Shown piece after piece: positions 43,190 through 52,860 of a stretch of 64,000 bases of DNA. The stretch's first letter is position 1; the number at the start of each line of letters is the position of its first letter. The notes beneath the pieces are model-generated. The model was not told where the DNA came from, made no database searches, and saw nothing but the letters and a program-made list of their open reading frames with translations. Source of the stretch: CAZAQK01 sp964535825 (GTDB lineage: Bacteria; Pseudomonadota; Alphaproteobacteria; Rickettsiales; SXRF01). The position numbers and the translations under genes are program-made. The stretch is taken from positions 62,001 to 126,000 of the forward strand of contig CAZHUC010000002.1 of assembly GCA_964535825.1 (NCBI GenBank), read 5' to 3'.

Positions 43190-44547
43190 CAGGCAAGCAC
43201 CTCTTTCAACGCAGCTGCGAACGCATCCATGTCCGCGCGGGTTTTCTTTTCAGTCGCGCATACCAGAAGTGCTGATTGCAACCCAAACCTGCCGGAATAA
43301 TCGACACCACCAAATATACGGCGTGCTTCCAGCTGCGCCAATACATCCACTGCTGGCTTTGGCAGGGTGATGACAAATTCATTGAAGAATGCGCCATTGA
43401 ATGCAGCTGCAACACCTTTGATCGATGTCAGCTTATCAGCAAGATAATGCGATTTATGGGCATTGAGCGTTGCAATACGCGCAAACCCCTGCTTGCCAAG
43501 ACTTGCAAGATAGATCACCGCGCGCAATGCGTTCAGTGCCTGATTCGAGCATATATTGCTGGTAGCACGTTCACGCGCCACATGTTGTTCACGATCCTCA
43601 TACACCAGCGCATACGCAAGATTGCCATTGATGTCGGTTACTTTGCCGATCAACCGGCCGGGCACATACGCGCGATATTCACGCTTGGTCGCGAACACAC
43701 CAAGGCTCGGGCCACCAGCAGACATTGGAATACCCAGTGGCTGGCCATCGCAGGTGACGATGTCGATGCCACACGCACCGGGAGAATGGAATAAGCCCGC
43801 CGCTAACGGATTAAACGAACAAGACGATACCACTCCATGACGCGCACAGCTTTTGGCGATCGCTTCAACATCTTCAACGATGCCGAGTGCATTCGGAGAC
43901 TGGAACAGGAAACCCGCTGGTTTGAGGCGTGCCAGCGTTTCATCCAGTTTCTTCACATCAATTTTTCCGGTCTTGGCATCAAAGGGCATGTCGTGACGCA
44001 CGACACCACGGCCATCCATATAGCTATCCAGCACCTCGCGGTATTGCGGCCAGAGTGCAGCACTCACCAGCAATTCACCTTGCGCCTGCTTGCCTGAAAT
44101 AAGGCAGCACGCCCAGGCGCTATCGGCAAATGCGGTCGCTCCGTCATAGCACGAACCATTCACGACCGGCAGGCCAGTCACCAGCGCCAGCGATTGCTGA
44201 TATTCATGCAATGCCTGAAGTAGTCCCTGACTGATCTCAGGCTGGTACGGTGTATATGATGTCAGAAATTCGCCGCGACTCACCAGCGCATCAACAACGG
44301 CTGGAATGTAATGGTCATACGCACCGCCGCCTAAGAAGCTGTTATGCGTCTTTACGGTGGCATTGCGCTCTGCCAGTTCATGCATATGCCGTTCCAGTTC
44401 CCACTCAGGAAGTGCGACCGGCAAATTCAAAAATCCATCCAGACGCAAGGCATCTGGTACATGATCGAACAATGCATCGATGGACTTCAGGCCAATGCGC
44501 TCAAGCATCGCCTGTTTATCTTCTGGTCGGTGCGTGTTGTAACCGTG
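43189..44547 (-). CDS. gcvPA: Glycine dehydrogenase subunit 1 (P-protein alpha)
   Basis: A 452-residue P-protein alpha subunit. Conserved parts are FLGGGAYDHYIPAVVD, SRGEFLTSYTPYQPEISQG, NGSCYDGATA and the C-terminal GGVDYSGRFG. The ATG at 44547 (MHGYNTHRPEDKQAML) fits the family N-terminus; a TTG at 44571 would add eight residues. First gene of the glycine-cleavage/glutamine/asparagine operon. Confidence 0.94.
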   Translation of the reverse strand, partial: HGYNTHRPEDKQAMLERIGLKSIDALFDHVPDALRLDGFLNLPVALPEWELERHMHELAERNATVKTHNSFLGGGAYDHYIPAVVDALVSRGEFLTSYTPYQPEISQGLLQALHEYQQSLALVTGLPVVNGSCYDGATAFADSAWACCLISGKQAQGELLVSAALWPQYREVLDSYMDGRGVVRHDMPFDAKTGKIDVKKLDETLARLKPAGFLFQSPNALGIVEDVEAIAKSCARHGVVSSCSFNPLAAGLFHSPGACGIDIVTCDGQPLGIPMSAGGPSLGVFATKREYRAYVPGRLIGKVTDINGNLAYALVYEDREQHVARERATSNICSNQALNALRAVIYLASLGKQGFARIATLNAHKSHYLADKLTSIKGVAAAFNGAFFNEFVITLPKPAVDVLAQLEARRIFGGVDYSGRFGLQSALLVCATEKKTRADMDAFAAALKEVLA

Positions 44548-44685
44548 CATGGTGGAGGTCTGTGAAGGCAAAAGAAACCCTGATAACTATATGTTTTTAT
44601 GACCTACTTATATGCGATGTGCCTGCCAAGTGCAAATCAATGAAGTGTAAATATCTCTTTGAATTATATATATTCATTAATTCTT

Positions 44686-45852
44686 TTACGCCTGCATACC
44701 CAGTTTCACACTGGAAGGAAGATTGATAACTGACCGCGCCAGTGATTCTGTGCAGGCAAGCTCAGCCCTAGGCGAGGCTTTATACATGGGCAGATGGTGC
44801 AGCGGAGTCCATAGCGGACGGCACACGAAATTCGCCGCATGCAGCGCCTCCAGTGTTTGTTCAAGCCAACCATGTCCCGGCTTCTCTGCTTTAAGCGACA
44901 CCAGCCAGTAATTACTTTTTGTTTTTGCAGGCTCACGAAGTATCTGCATGCCCTTTACCTGCTCGAACGCCTGTATATAGCGCTCTGCAAGCACGCGTTT
45001 GGCAGCAAGGAATGCAGGCATTTGCTCTAACTGTGCGCAGCCAAGTGCTGCATTTAAGTTCGGCAGGCGATAATTCCACGCCACCTCATCATGATCGAAT
45101 GTCCAACGATGTGGTTGCTTCGCTGTCGTCGTCAGGTGTTTAAGTTTTTTATATGTGGCTTCATCATTCGTAAGCACCGCACCACCGCCACCGGTGGTGA
45201 TGATCTTATTGCCGTTGAAACTGATGACAGACAGATGCTCGCTGCCGATCTTCCTGCTGTGATACTCCGAGCCCAGCGCTTCGGTTGCATCTTCAATGAA
45301 TGCAAGCCCGTACTCATCTGCTATTTTGGCTAGCGCATCGAGCTGGCAGGGATGCCCGAATACATGCACCGGCATAAGCGCACGAATACGCCGGCCCGTT
45401 TGTTTATTTGTGGTCACGCCATTTTTTATCAGCGCGATCTTTTTGAGATAGGCAGAAAGCGCCTCCGGATCTACGCCCAGCGATACATCCTCAGCATCCA
45501 CAAAATGCGGCATACCACCCGCATGCACCACAGCATTGGCAGTAGCCACAAAGGTAAGCGATGGTATCAGCACTTCTTCATCAGGCTGCAAACCAGATAC
45601 CACCAGCGCCATCTGTAATGCCGCCGTGCCATTCACGACAACACACGCATGCTTAGCGCCGCAGAACACCGCCAGATCTTTTTCAAATTTATCTACAAAT
45701 GCACCAACGGATGAAACCCAGCCATCATCAATGCAGGAAGAAACATATTTTTTTTCATTGCCGGTAAAGAGTGGCTCATGCAGCATGACCGGCTTATCAG
45801 CGCGGCCGATCACCTGCTCGATTGCTGCTATGATATCGGCTGCATGCGGCAT
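44686..45852 (-). CDS. legC: LegC-type PLP aminotransferase
   Basis: A 388-residue DegT/DnrJ/EryC1-family aminotransferase that adds the C4 amino group in legionaminic acid synthesis. The internal aldimine Lys is in FNGNKIITTGGGG (SFNGNKI), and LHEPLFTGNEKKYV is a LegC-like N-terminus. The ATG at 45852 is 4 bases after the legB stop and matches the family start; the frame extends to 45882 inside legB. Expected product is a UDP- or GDP-linked 4-amino-4,6-dideoxy sugar. Confidence 0.88.
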   Translation of the reverse strand: MPHAADIIAAIEQVIGRADKPVMLHEPLFTGNEKKYVSSCIDDGWVSSVGAFVDKFEKDLAVFCGAKHACVVVNGTAALQMALVVSGLQPDEEVLIPSLTFVATANAVVHAGGMPHFVDAEDVSLGVDPEALSAYLKKIALIKNGVTTNKQTGRRIRALMPVHVFGHPCQLDALAKIADEYGLAFIEDATEALGSEYHSRKIGSEHLSVISFNGNKIITTGGGGAVLTNDEATYKKLKHLTTTAKQPHRWTFDHDEVAWNYRLPNLNAALGCAQLEQMPAFLAAKRVLAERYIQAFEQVKGMQILREPAKTKSNYWLVSLKAEKPGHGWLEQTLEALHAANFVCRPLWTPLHHLPMYKASPRAELACTESLARSVINLPSSVKLGMQA

Positions 45853-45856
45853 AGCG

Positions 45857-46870
45857 TCAGAGCGTGTAACGGTGGACATCATGATAATGTGCGCGGTTAT
45901 CAGGTTTTGCGAACCACTCGATACTCTTGGTGAGTCCGGCTTTCAGGCCGTCCTTGCCGGTGAACTGCGATTCCCATTTCAGTAGTGATTTTGCCTTGCT
46001 GGCATCTGCACATAAACGCTCCACTTCACTTGCATCCGGACGGATGCGGGCATCTTCGGTCTGCACAGATAATTTTTTGCCAACGATATCGCCGATGAGT
46101 TTCAACGTATCGCCCACAGAGATCTCAAAGCCGCTGCCGATATTGATGGTCTCACCAACCGATGCAGGATTATCCAGCACCGCGATCATGCCTTCTGCTG
46201 TATCAGCGACATAATTGAAATCGCGCGTTGGATGCAATGAGCCGAGTGATAATTGCGGATTATCACTGAGTGCCTGAAGAATAATGGTCGGGATAACCGC
46301 ACGCAGTGACTGGCGCGGGCCATACGTATTGAACGGGCGACAAATGGCAACAGGCACATCAAACGAACGCTGATATGCGATCGCCATCTGGTCTGCGCCA
46401 ATTTTACTTGCTGAATATGGCGACTGCCCAACCAGCGGATGCGTCTCCGGAATTGGCACGATCTGCGCCGAGCCATACACTTCCGAGGTAGAAGTATGCA
46501 CCACTTTCCTGATTCCCAGATCACGAGCCGCCTGCAATACGTTCAGCGTACCCATCACATTCACATCCACATATGATGCCGGTGCTGCGTATGAATACGG
46601 TATCGCGATAAGGGCAGCCAGATGCATGACGGAATCCATACCGCGCATCGCCTCACGCACGGAGAACGGATCACGCACATCGCCCATCACCAGCTCTATC
46701 TTACTGCGGGTCTTTTCCGGCAATGTATCCAGCCAGCCATAGCGGCCAAAAGAATTATAAAGAGCCATGGCACGCACCTGCCTGCCCTGCGCCACCAATG
46801 CTTCCACAAGGTGCGAGCCAATGAAGCCTTCCGCACCCGTTACTAAAATATTTTGATATTTATCTGTCAT
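45857..46870 (-). CDS. legB: LegB-type NAD-dependent 4,6-dehydratase
   Basis: A 337-residue extended SDR. NAD site VTGAEGFIGSH (residues 10-20), active-site STSEVYGSA with YSASK pair near residue 165, and the family-specific ALYNSFGRYGWLD segment near 40-52, characteristic of LegB. It removes water from the GlcNAc nucleotide to give the 4-keto-6-deoxy sugar used by LegC. Divergent from the sugar transferase gene across 68 bases. Confidence 0.9.
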   Translation of the reverse strand: MTDKYQNILVTGAEGFIGSHLVEALVAQGRQVRAMALYNSFGRYGWLDTLPEKTRSKIELVMGDVRDPFSVREAMRGMDSVMHLAALIAIPYSYAAPASYVDVNVMGTLNVLQAARDLGIRKVVHTSTSEVYGSAQIVPIPETHPLVGQSPYSASKIGADQMAIAYQRSFDVPVAICRPFNTYGPRQSLRAVIPTIILQALSDNPQLSLGSLHPTRDFNYVADTAEGMIAVLDNPASVGETINIGSGFEISVGDTLKLIGDIVGKKLSVQTEDARIRPDASEVERLCADASKAKSLLKWESQFTGKDGLKAGLTKSIEWFAKPDNRAHYHDVHRYTL

Positions 46871-46938
46871 GCTTGTAATAGTTTGAAATAAGGTATTGTT
46901 ATATCAGCCACACTGCCCGCTTCAAGTCATTATCTCTT

Positions 46939-47496
46939 ATGTTCAAAACCATTTTTGATCGCACCGTCGCTTTACTGGCATTAACCGTGCTTCTGATACC
47001 GGTATTCATACCTGTATGGATAGTGATACGCGCCACCAGCCGCGGTGACGCCATCTACGGCCAGACGCGTATCGGCAAAGGCTGCCAGCCTTTCAAGCTC
47101 TATAAATTCCGCTCCATGTATCAAGGGGCAGATGCTCAGGGATTCCAGACACAAGAAGGTGATGCGCGCATCACCCCTATCGGCCGTATCCTCCGCAAGA
47201 CCAGCATTGATGAGCTGCCGCAGCTCTTTAATGTATTGAAAGGCGATATGAGCCTTATCGGCCCACGCCCTGACACGCCTATGCAGGAAAGCAACTACAC
47301 ACCCGGCAACTGGCAGCTGCGCCACACGGTGCGCCCGGGCATCACAGGGCTCGCCCAGGTCAATGGTCGCAGCAATATCAGCACAGAGGCACGCCTGGCG
47401 TTCGATCTGGAATATGCACGCACACAGAATTTCCTATTAGACATCAGGATATTATTGAAAACCGTACTAATCGCTCTGGGTAAGGATGCAAATTGA
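46939..47496 (+). CDS. Initiating sugar-phosphate transferase (PglC/WcaJ-type)
   Basis: A 185-residue monotopic phosphoglycosyl transferase that loads the first sugar phosphate on undecaprenyl phosphate. One N-terminal re-entrant membrane segment (about 10-32) precedes the catalytic region with YKFRSMY, the Asp-Glu dyad in TSIDELPQLFNVLKGDMSLIGPRP (in parts: SIDELPQLFN, MSLIGPRPD). The short length is that of the PglC/minimal type, without WcaJ's extra helices. First gene of the plus-strand arm of the polysaccharide locus. Confidence 0.92.
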   Translation: MFKTIFDRTVALLALTVLLIPVFIPVWIVIRATSRGDAIYGQTRIGKGCQPFKLYKFRSMYQGADAQGFQTQEGDARITPIGRILRKTSIDELPQLFNVLKGDMSLIGPRPDTPMQESNYTPGNWQLRHTVRPGITGLAQVNGRSNISTEARLAFDLEYARTQNFLLDIRILLKTVLIALGKDAN

Positions 47497-47564
47497 CCGG
47501 CCGTGTTGTGTAATCCGAATTTATGCCCTATAAGCTGCTTTGAAATAAATATACTGAGGCAATA

Positions 47565-48917
47565 ATGAGTAAAACGTATGTGATCGTAGGTGCAGGTTTC
47601 CGTGGTTTTTGTGATGCCATGCAACTGCTTAGCAAAAAAGGCAATAAGGTTTACATCCTGGACCGCGATCCTTTCTTTGGCGGCATTTCCTACTCCATTA
47701 ATCTTAAAGGTTTTGCCGTGGATAAAGGAGTGCACATGTTCGACTCCATCCCGCAGGAACTCGCCGATGTGGTGACCGAGATCATGGATGGCAAAGTGCG
47801 CACCATTGATTTCGTTTCTGTCAGCGCGTTCAACAAAATACTGACCGACGGCTATTCGCTGCCTGACCTCGCCTCACTTGATAGCGCCATCAAAGACCGC
47901 ATCAAATCAGAACTCCTTGCGCTGGCAAAAACAGGTGGCAACAAACGCACACCTGCCACCCTTGCGGAATTGCTGGAAGACCGTTATGGCAAAACGGCCG
48001 GCGGTATCTTCTCGCGCATATTCACACATGTTTACAATATCGATGCTTCCAAAGTGCAGCCGGATGCCATTTCAAAAACATCGCTGGGTCGCCTGAAATT
48101 CCTTGATGATGATGCCATGCTTGCGCTCAAACAATCTGACCCATGGCTGGATAACGTGCTGGCAGCGCGCCGCAAAGCCATCGGCAAAGTGGATGATCTG
48201 GTTTCCATCTACCCTGATTCCGGCGAAGCAATGCGCGGCTGGTGTGACCGTGCCGCCAAATGGCTGGAAGCCAAAGGCGCAACACTCTGCTTAGGTGAAA
48301 CCATTCAGGGTATTGAGAATGTCGGCGGCAAGATGGTCATTCAAACCGAGAAGCAGCGCATCGAAGCAGACAAGATCATCTGGACGAACGACAACATCAA
48401 AGCGCTCGGCTCACTGCTTGGGTTCGACTATGATGCCAGCACACACATGTCTGGCACACCGATGATATTCGCCACCCTGATAACCGACAAAAACAACATC
48501 AAGGATTTCACCTACCTGCAGAATTTTGATCCCGATGGCATCACCTACCGCACCGCATCTGCCGGCATCTATAGCGGCCAGACGCGTGATGATGGCGCAA
48601 GCTTCATCACCTGCGAATGTCCGGCCAACACGGAATCTGAGACATGGAAGAACGCACCGGAGATGTACGGCAAGATATGGGATGAATGCAAGGCACTCAA
48701 TATCGTTTCATCTGATGCTGAGCTGTTAGATCATCACATCATCCGTGCGCCGGTCACATTCAAAGTGGCCAAACTCGGTTATGACGACAAGATCAAAGAA
48801 TTCCGCGAAGAAGTCACCAAGCGTAACCCGCGTATTATTTTCCGCGATGTGAAACCATTCTTCCGCCGCGAAATTTATCTCGACTCTTTCAAGATCCATG
48901 ATCTGGTAGCGGCATGA
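47565..48917 (+). CDS. FAD-dependent oxidoreductase (amine oxidase/UGM-like fold)
   Basis: A 450-residue flavoprotein. The dinucleotide-binding motif VGAGFRGF (G-x-G-x-x-G) is at residues 8-15, followed by the Rossmann second strand YILDRDPFFGGIS; a C-terminal FAD segment near FKIHDLVAA is less clear. The pattern fits protoporphyrinogen oxidase/UDP-galactopyranose mutase-like enzymes, but the substrate is not recognisable. Its stop overlaps the methyltransferase start (ATGA). Probably modifies a surface sugar. Confidence 0.7.
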   Translation: MSKTYVIVGAGFRGFCDAMQLLSKKGNKVYILDRDPFFGGISYSINLKGFAVDKGVHMFDSIPQELADVVTEIMDGKVRTIDFVSVSAFNKILTDGYSLPDLASLDSAIKDRIKSELLALAKTGGNKRTPATLAELLEDRYGKTAGGIFSRIFTHVYNIDASKVQPDAISKTSLGRLKFLDDDAMLALKQSDPWLDNVLAARRKAIGKVDDLVSIYPDSGEAMRGWCDRAAKWLEAKGATLCLGETIQGIENVGGKMVIQTEKQRIEADKIIWTNDNIKALGSLLGFDYDASTHMSGTPMIFATLITDKNNIKDFTYLQNFDPDGITYRTASAGIYSGQTRDDGASFITCECPANTESETWKNAPEMYGKIWDECKALNIVSSDAELLDHHIIRAPVTFKVAKLGYDDKIKEFREEVTKRNPRIIFRDVKPFFRREIYLDSFKIHDLVAA

Positions 48918-49606
48918 GCACAGCAACCGATTATACAAGACACTGGGACGAAAAATTCAAAAGTCGTGCCTGGGGTCGTTACCCGCCGGAAGATCTGGTG
49001 CGCTTCATGGGTCGTAATTTTAAGTCTGCTGATAAAAGCAAGCTACGCGTACTTGAAGTAGGTTGCGGACCTGGAGCAAATATCTGGTTTCTCCACCGCG
49101 AGGGATATGCCGTATCTGCTATCGACGTATCGCCAACGGCGATCGATCTGCTTAGGGGCAGGCTAGATGAAGAGAATAAAGGCATCAAGAATTCCGCGCC
49201 TGACCTGAAGGTCGGCAATTTTGAAACGCTGCCATGGCAAAATGCCGAGTTCGATGTGGTGGTGGATATTTTTGCGCTCTATGCCAATACCAATGAAGTG
49301 ATAGCAAGCGCACTCAAGGAAATTTCGCGCGTGCTGAAACCCGGCGGATTATTCTACACCAAACTCTGGGGCACAAATACCACTGGCTTCGGCACAGGCA
49401 AATCGCTGGAATCTGCAACATTCGATGACATCACCTCCGGCCCTTGCAACAATATGGGCGTGTCGCATTTCTTCGACCGCAAAGAGATCGAAGCCTTGTT
49501 CGGCAAATTCTTTACGCCGATCGCGATCGACGTGATCTCACGCAGCGATGTCGCAGCAAAACAGCATATAGAAGAATTCCACTGCCAGTTCAGAAAGGAG
49601 GCATAA
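48914..49606 (+). CDS. Class I SAM-dependent methyltransferase
   Basis: A 230-residue methyltransferase. Motif I is VLEVGCGPGANIWFL (about 43-57), followed by AIDVSPTAI and the VVVDIFALYANTNE segment. Coupled to the FAD oxidoreductase upstream and to legG downstream (TAATG). A role in sugar methylation is inferred from context. Confidence 0.8.
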   Translation: MSTATDYTRHWDEKFKSRAWGRYPPEDLVRFMGRNFKSADKSKLRVLEVGCGPGANIWFLHREGYAVSAIDVSPTAIDLLRGRLDEENKGIKNSAPDLKVGNFETLPWQNAEFDVVVDIFALYANTNEVIASALKEISRVLKPGGLFYTKLWGTNTTGFGTGKSLESATFDDITSGPCNNMGVSHFFDRKEIEALFGKFFTPIAIDVISRSDVAAKQHIEEFHCQFRKEA

Positions 49607-50772
49607 TGCCTCTGGTGTATTTTGTTACGCTCAGTCGCTCGGATTACGCAAGCCTGCGCCCTGTGATGCGTGCAGCATTGAAAGACGATGCTATCACCAC
49701 AAAAATCATCGCAGGTGGCAGCCATCTTTTGCAGCGTTATGGCAACTCCATCGCACAGATACGAAAAGATGGCCTGCCGATTCATGACACTATGGACTTC
49801 CTGCGCGAACAGGATGATACACCGCAACAAATGGCCGCGGCCTACGCCCGCGCAACCAACGAATCCGTGCGTATCTTCTCCGAAGGCAAACCGGATTATG
49901 TGTTCATTCTGGGTGATCGCTGGGAAATGCTGCCGGTCGCTGGTGCGGCATCAATGCTGCATATACCTATCATCCATCATTCCGGCGGCGATATCACGCA
50001 AGGTTCAGCCGATAACCAGACGCGTTACGCCCTCACCTGTCTCTCACATCTGCATCTGGTCGCGCTACCAGAGCATCAGACACGCCTGCACGCTATGGGT
50101 GAAGAAGACTGGCGTATCATTACCACGGGAGAACCGGCGCTTACCGAACTTTCTGCCTATATCAGCACCGTGCCGGATATACGCAAGCTGCTTGGCCTCA
50201 AACCAAAAGAACCGTTTGTGCTGGCCACGTTCCACCCCACTTCTTTTGACACCGCACCGCCGGAAAAACAGATCGATATATTCCTTGGCGCGCTGGATGC
50301 GATCAAGGATACCATTATCCTCACCGCACCAAATCCGGATCAGGCGAGTCGGCTGTTTTTTGAAAAACTAAAAGCCTATGCCGAGAAGCACGCGCATGTG
50401 CATCTGTTCGAAAGTCTGGGAGCAGAGAAATATTATGCCGCCATGGCATCGGCGCTGTATATGATCGGCAATTCTTCCAGCGGGCTATGGGAAGCACCAA
50501 GCTTTAGGTTGCCTGTGGTCAATATCGGTGCGCGCCAGCAAGGCCGTGTGCACGGCGACAATGTGATACACGCACCTCTGGAACTTGCTGCCATCAAGGA
50601 AGCCATCCAGAAAGCTAGGTCTGCAGAGTTCCGTAATGCCGTTTCCGGTAATAACCCCTACGCACAATCAGATACGCTGGCGCTTATCATGGATGCACTG
50701 AAGCAGCCACACGACAAGACCAAGCTGCTGGCCAAACGTTTGGTAGATCCATTACATGCACGCACTTCTTAA
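49606..50772 (+). CDS. legG: UDP-N-acetylglucosamine 2-epimerase (hydrolysing), LegG/NeuC type
   Basis: A 388-residue hydrolysing epimerase that releases the free 2,4-diamino-6-deoxy-mannose-type sugar. GT-B fold elements: FVTLSRSDYASLRP at residues 5-18, ILGDRWEMLPVAGAA, HHSGGDITQGSADNQTRYALTCLSHLHL and IGNSSSGLWEAP. AAGGAGG precedes the ATG at 49606, which overlaps the methyltransferase stop. Overlaps the next gene by 17 bases. Confidence 0.9.
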   Translation: MPLVYFVTLSRSDYASLRPVMRAALKDDAITTKIIAGGSHLLQRYGNSIAQIRKDGLPIHDTMDFLREQDDTPQQMAAAYARATNESVRIFSEGKPDYVFILGDRWEMLPVAGAASMLHIPIIHHSGGDITQGSADNQTRYALTCLSHLHLVALPEHQTRLHAMGEEDWRIITTGEPALTELSAYISTVPDIRKLLGLKPKEPFVLATFHPTSFDTAPPEKQIDIFLGALDAIKDTIILTAPNPDQASRLFFEKLKAYAEKHAHVHLFESLGAEKYYAAMASALYMIGNSSSGLWEAPSFRLPVVNIGARQQGRVHGDNVIHAPLELAAIKEAIQKARSAEFRNAVSGNNPYAQSDTLALIMDALKQPHDKTKLLAKRLVDPLHARTS

Positions 50773-51796
50773 CGCTGCTGACTGCGCTGGCTGGCGCAAA
50801 ATACTTTCGCATTTTGGTGATATTGATTGCACCTATCTGCCAGAATATCATCTGGCCTATAGCCTGCGTATCAAGCATTCCACCGCACAGCTGTGGCATT
50901 TTACATCCGGTGGTGAGCATTTCATCTATCCGTTCTTGCTCACACCGGTGATGATCGCTGAAAAACCCACAGGTTATTATGACATCAGTGGCATCTACGG
51001 ATACACGGGCCCAATGGCCACGACCGACTCCGCTGACTTCCTCAAAGCCGCATGGCAAGCATTTGATGCGTATGCCGCTGAGCAAAAGATCATCGCAGAA
51101 TTCGTGCGCTTCAGCCCATTTAACAATAACCAGACCTGTGCGCATCCGGGAACAACCGTGGAAGCGAACCGCACATTAGCCGCATCATTCCTGCCGGACA
51201 CGCAGGAAGAGTTGCTCAAATTGCTCGGTTCAAAAACCCGCAATATGTTGCGTAAAGCAGAAAAAGAAGGGCTTACCGCCCGGGAATTACCATTGCCTGA
51301 ATACCTCCCTGCCTTCAGACAATTATATGAAGAGACCATGGGAAGGAACAACGCACCGGAATTCTTCTGGTATGATGATGCTTACTGGAAGCACATGCTG
51401 GCACTGGGAAAAGACGGCCTCAGATTATTCGGCGCATTCACGGGTGATAGTCTGGTAGCCACCTCGATGGTGGTGGTACATGGCAAGTGCGGCCTGTATC
51501 ATCTGGGTGCAAGCATCATGGAATATGCACGGCTTGGGGCGGGCAATTTAAGCCTGTTTGCCATGTCCTGCGCGCTGATGGAAAGCGGCGTCAAATTTAT
51601 CAATATGACGGGCGGACGCAGCACGGCAGCCGATGACCCCCTGCTTCTTTTCAAAAAAAGCAATGCAACCGGCACAGCAACCTTCTATATTGGCAAGCGT
51701 ATCGTTGATGCAGCCGCCTATGCGCATATTGGTGACGAATGGAAGCGTCACACCGGTAGCGCACCCGATGCTGCAAAAATAATCTTCTGGAGATAG
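50756..51796 (+). CDS. FemAB/GNAT-fold acyltransferase-like protein
   Basis: A 346-residue protein with two GNAT-like lobes, as in FemAB/peptidoglycan-branching and BioF2-type families; GIYGYTGPMA in the first lobe and the KTRNMLRKAEKEG and LYHLGASI...GAGNLSLFAM segments in the second. It sits between legG and legI. No dedicated LegH acetyltransferase is found in the locus, so it may supply the missing N-acylation, but it could instead transfer another acyl group or an amino acid. Confidence 0.65.
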   Translation: MHALLNAADCAGWRKILSHFGDIDCTYLPEYHLAYSLRIKHSTAQLWHFTSGGEHFIYPFLLTPVMIAEKPTGYYDISGIYGYTGPMATTDSADFLKAAWQAFDAYAAEQKIIAEFVRFSPFNNNQTCAHPGTTVEANRTLAASFLPDTQEELLKLLGSKTRNMLRKAEKEGLTARELPLPEYLPAFRQLYEETMGRNNAPEFFWYDDAYWKHMLALGKDGLRLFGAFTGDSLVATSMVVVHGKCGLYHLGASIMEYARLGAGNLSLFAMSCALMESGVKFINMTGGRSTAADDPLLLFKKSNATGTATFYIGKRIVDAAAYAHIGDEWKRHTGSAPDAAKIIFWR

Positions 51797-51798
51797 CG

Positions 51799-52860
51799 AT
51801 GGATTTTGTTTCCAAACAATTTGATTTCAAGCCGGGCGAGCGCTGCGTGGTCATTGGTGAGATCGGCGTGAATCACAACAGGCAGGAAGACCTGCTGTTC
51901 AAACTGATCGATGCAGGCATCGAAGCTGGTCTTGATATCATCAAGCTGCAGCGTTTCATCTCCGAAGAAGAGATCTCCACCTACGCTGCTTCAACCGATT
52001 ATCAGCAAAAAGCCGGACAAGGCGATTCTCAGCTTGAGATGGCCAAGAAACTTGAGCTACCGGATGAATGGCTTGTTAAGGCCTTCAACTATTGCAAAGA
52101 GCGCAAAGTAGGATTCCTGTGCACTGCATTCGAACATAGCAGCGTTGATTTCCTTGCTGACAAACTTGGTGTGACCACGGTGAAAGTGCCATCGCCGGAA
52201 ATTTCCAACAAGCCCCTGCTTGAGCATATGGCAAAGCGTTTCAAGGGCCTGCTTATCTCCACCGGCGCAAGCGATATGGATGAAGTAGTGCGCGCGCTGG
52301 AGTGGGTAAAGCCATACAAGCGTGAACTGGCACTCATGCATTGCCTGTCTGAATATCCTGCGCCTATCGCACAGGCGAACCTCAAAGCCATCATCACCAT
52401 GCGTGATAAGTTCGGCCTGCCAGTTGGTTATTCAGACCATACCGAAGGTCATGTAGCTGCGGTTGTTTCCGCTGGCCTAGGTGCAGCAATGATCGAGAAA
52501 CATTACACGCTGGATAAGAATCTTCCAGGGCCAGATCATAAAGCATCTGTTGATATTCCTGAGCTTAAAGCACTGGTGAATGCCGTGCGCGATGCCAGTG
52601 CCTCACTGGGTGATGGCGTGAAAAAACCTGTTGCCGCAGAAGCTGCGAACCGCCCGCTTATCCGTAAGAGCGTGGTGTGCGCCGTGCCATCTCTTAAAGC
52701 AGGAACAAAAATTACTGCAGATATGCTCGGTGTTAAACGCCCATGGACACAAGGTGCGGTTGAACCATTTGAAATTGATAAGATATGCGGCAAAACACTG
52801 AAGCATGACAAAGAGCATGATCAACCCATCCTTTGGAAAGACTTCGGTGATGCCGCCTAA
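51799..52860 (+). CDS. legI: Nonulosonic acid synthase, LegI/NeuB type
   Basis: A 353-residue PEP-dependent sialic/legionaminic acid synthase. TIM barrel with IGVNHNRQ, LQRFISEEE, STGASDMDE and GYSDHTEGH; C-terminal SAF (antifreeze-like) domain from about 285 (RKSVVCAVPSLKAGTKIT). CTGGAGATAG provides the ribosome-binding site. The 11-base overlap with the Gfo/Idh gene indicates coupling. Confidence 0.92.
   Translation: MDFVSKQFDFKPGERCVVIGEIGVNHNRQEDLLFKLIDAGIEAGLDIIKLQRFISEEEISTYAASTDYQQKAGQGDSQLEMAKKLELPDEWLVKAFNYCKERKVGFLCTAFEHSSVDFLADKLGVTTVKVPSPEISNKPLLEHMAKRFKGLLISTGASDMDEVVRALEWVKPYKRELALMHCLSEYPAPIAQANLKAIITMRDKFGLPVGYSDHTEGHVAAVVSAGLGAAMIEKHYTLDKNLPGPDHKASVDIPELKALVNAVRDASASLGDGVKKPVAAEAANRPLIRKSVVCAVPSLKAGTKITADMLGVKRPWTQGAVEPFEIDKICGKTLKHDKEHDQPILWKDFGDAA

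Noticed and set aside
44547..44571. TTG start for gcvPA
   Set aside because: The ATG at 44547 matches the family N-terminus and neither start has a better ribosome-binding site.
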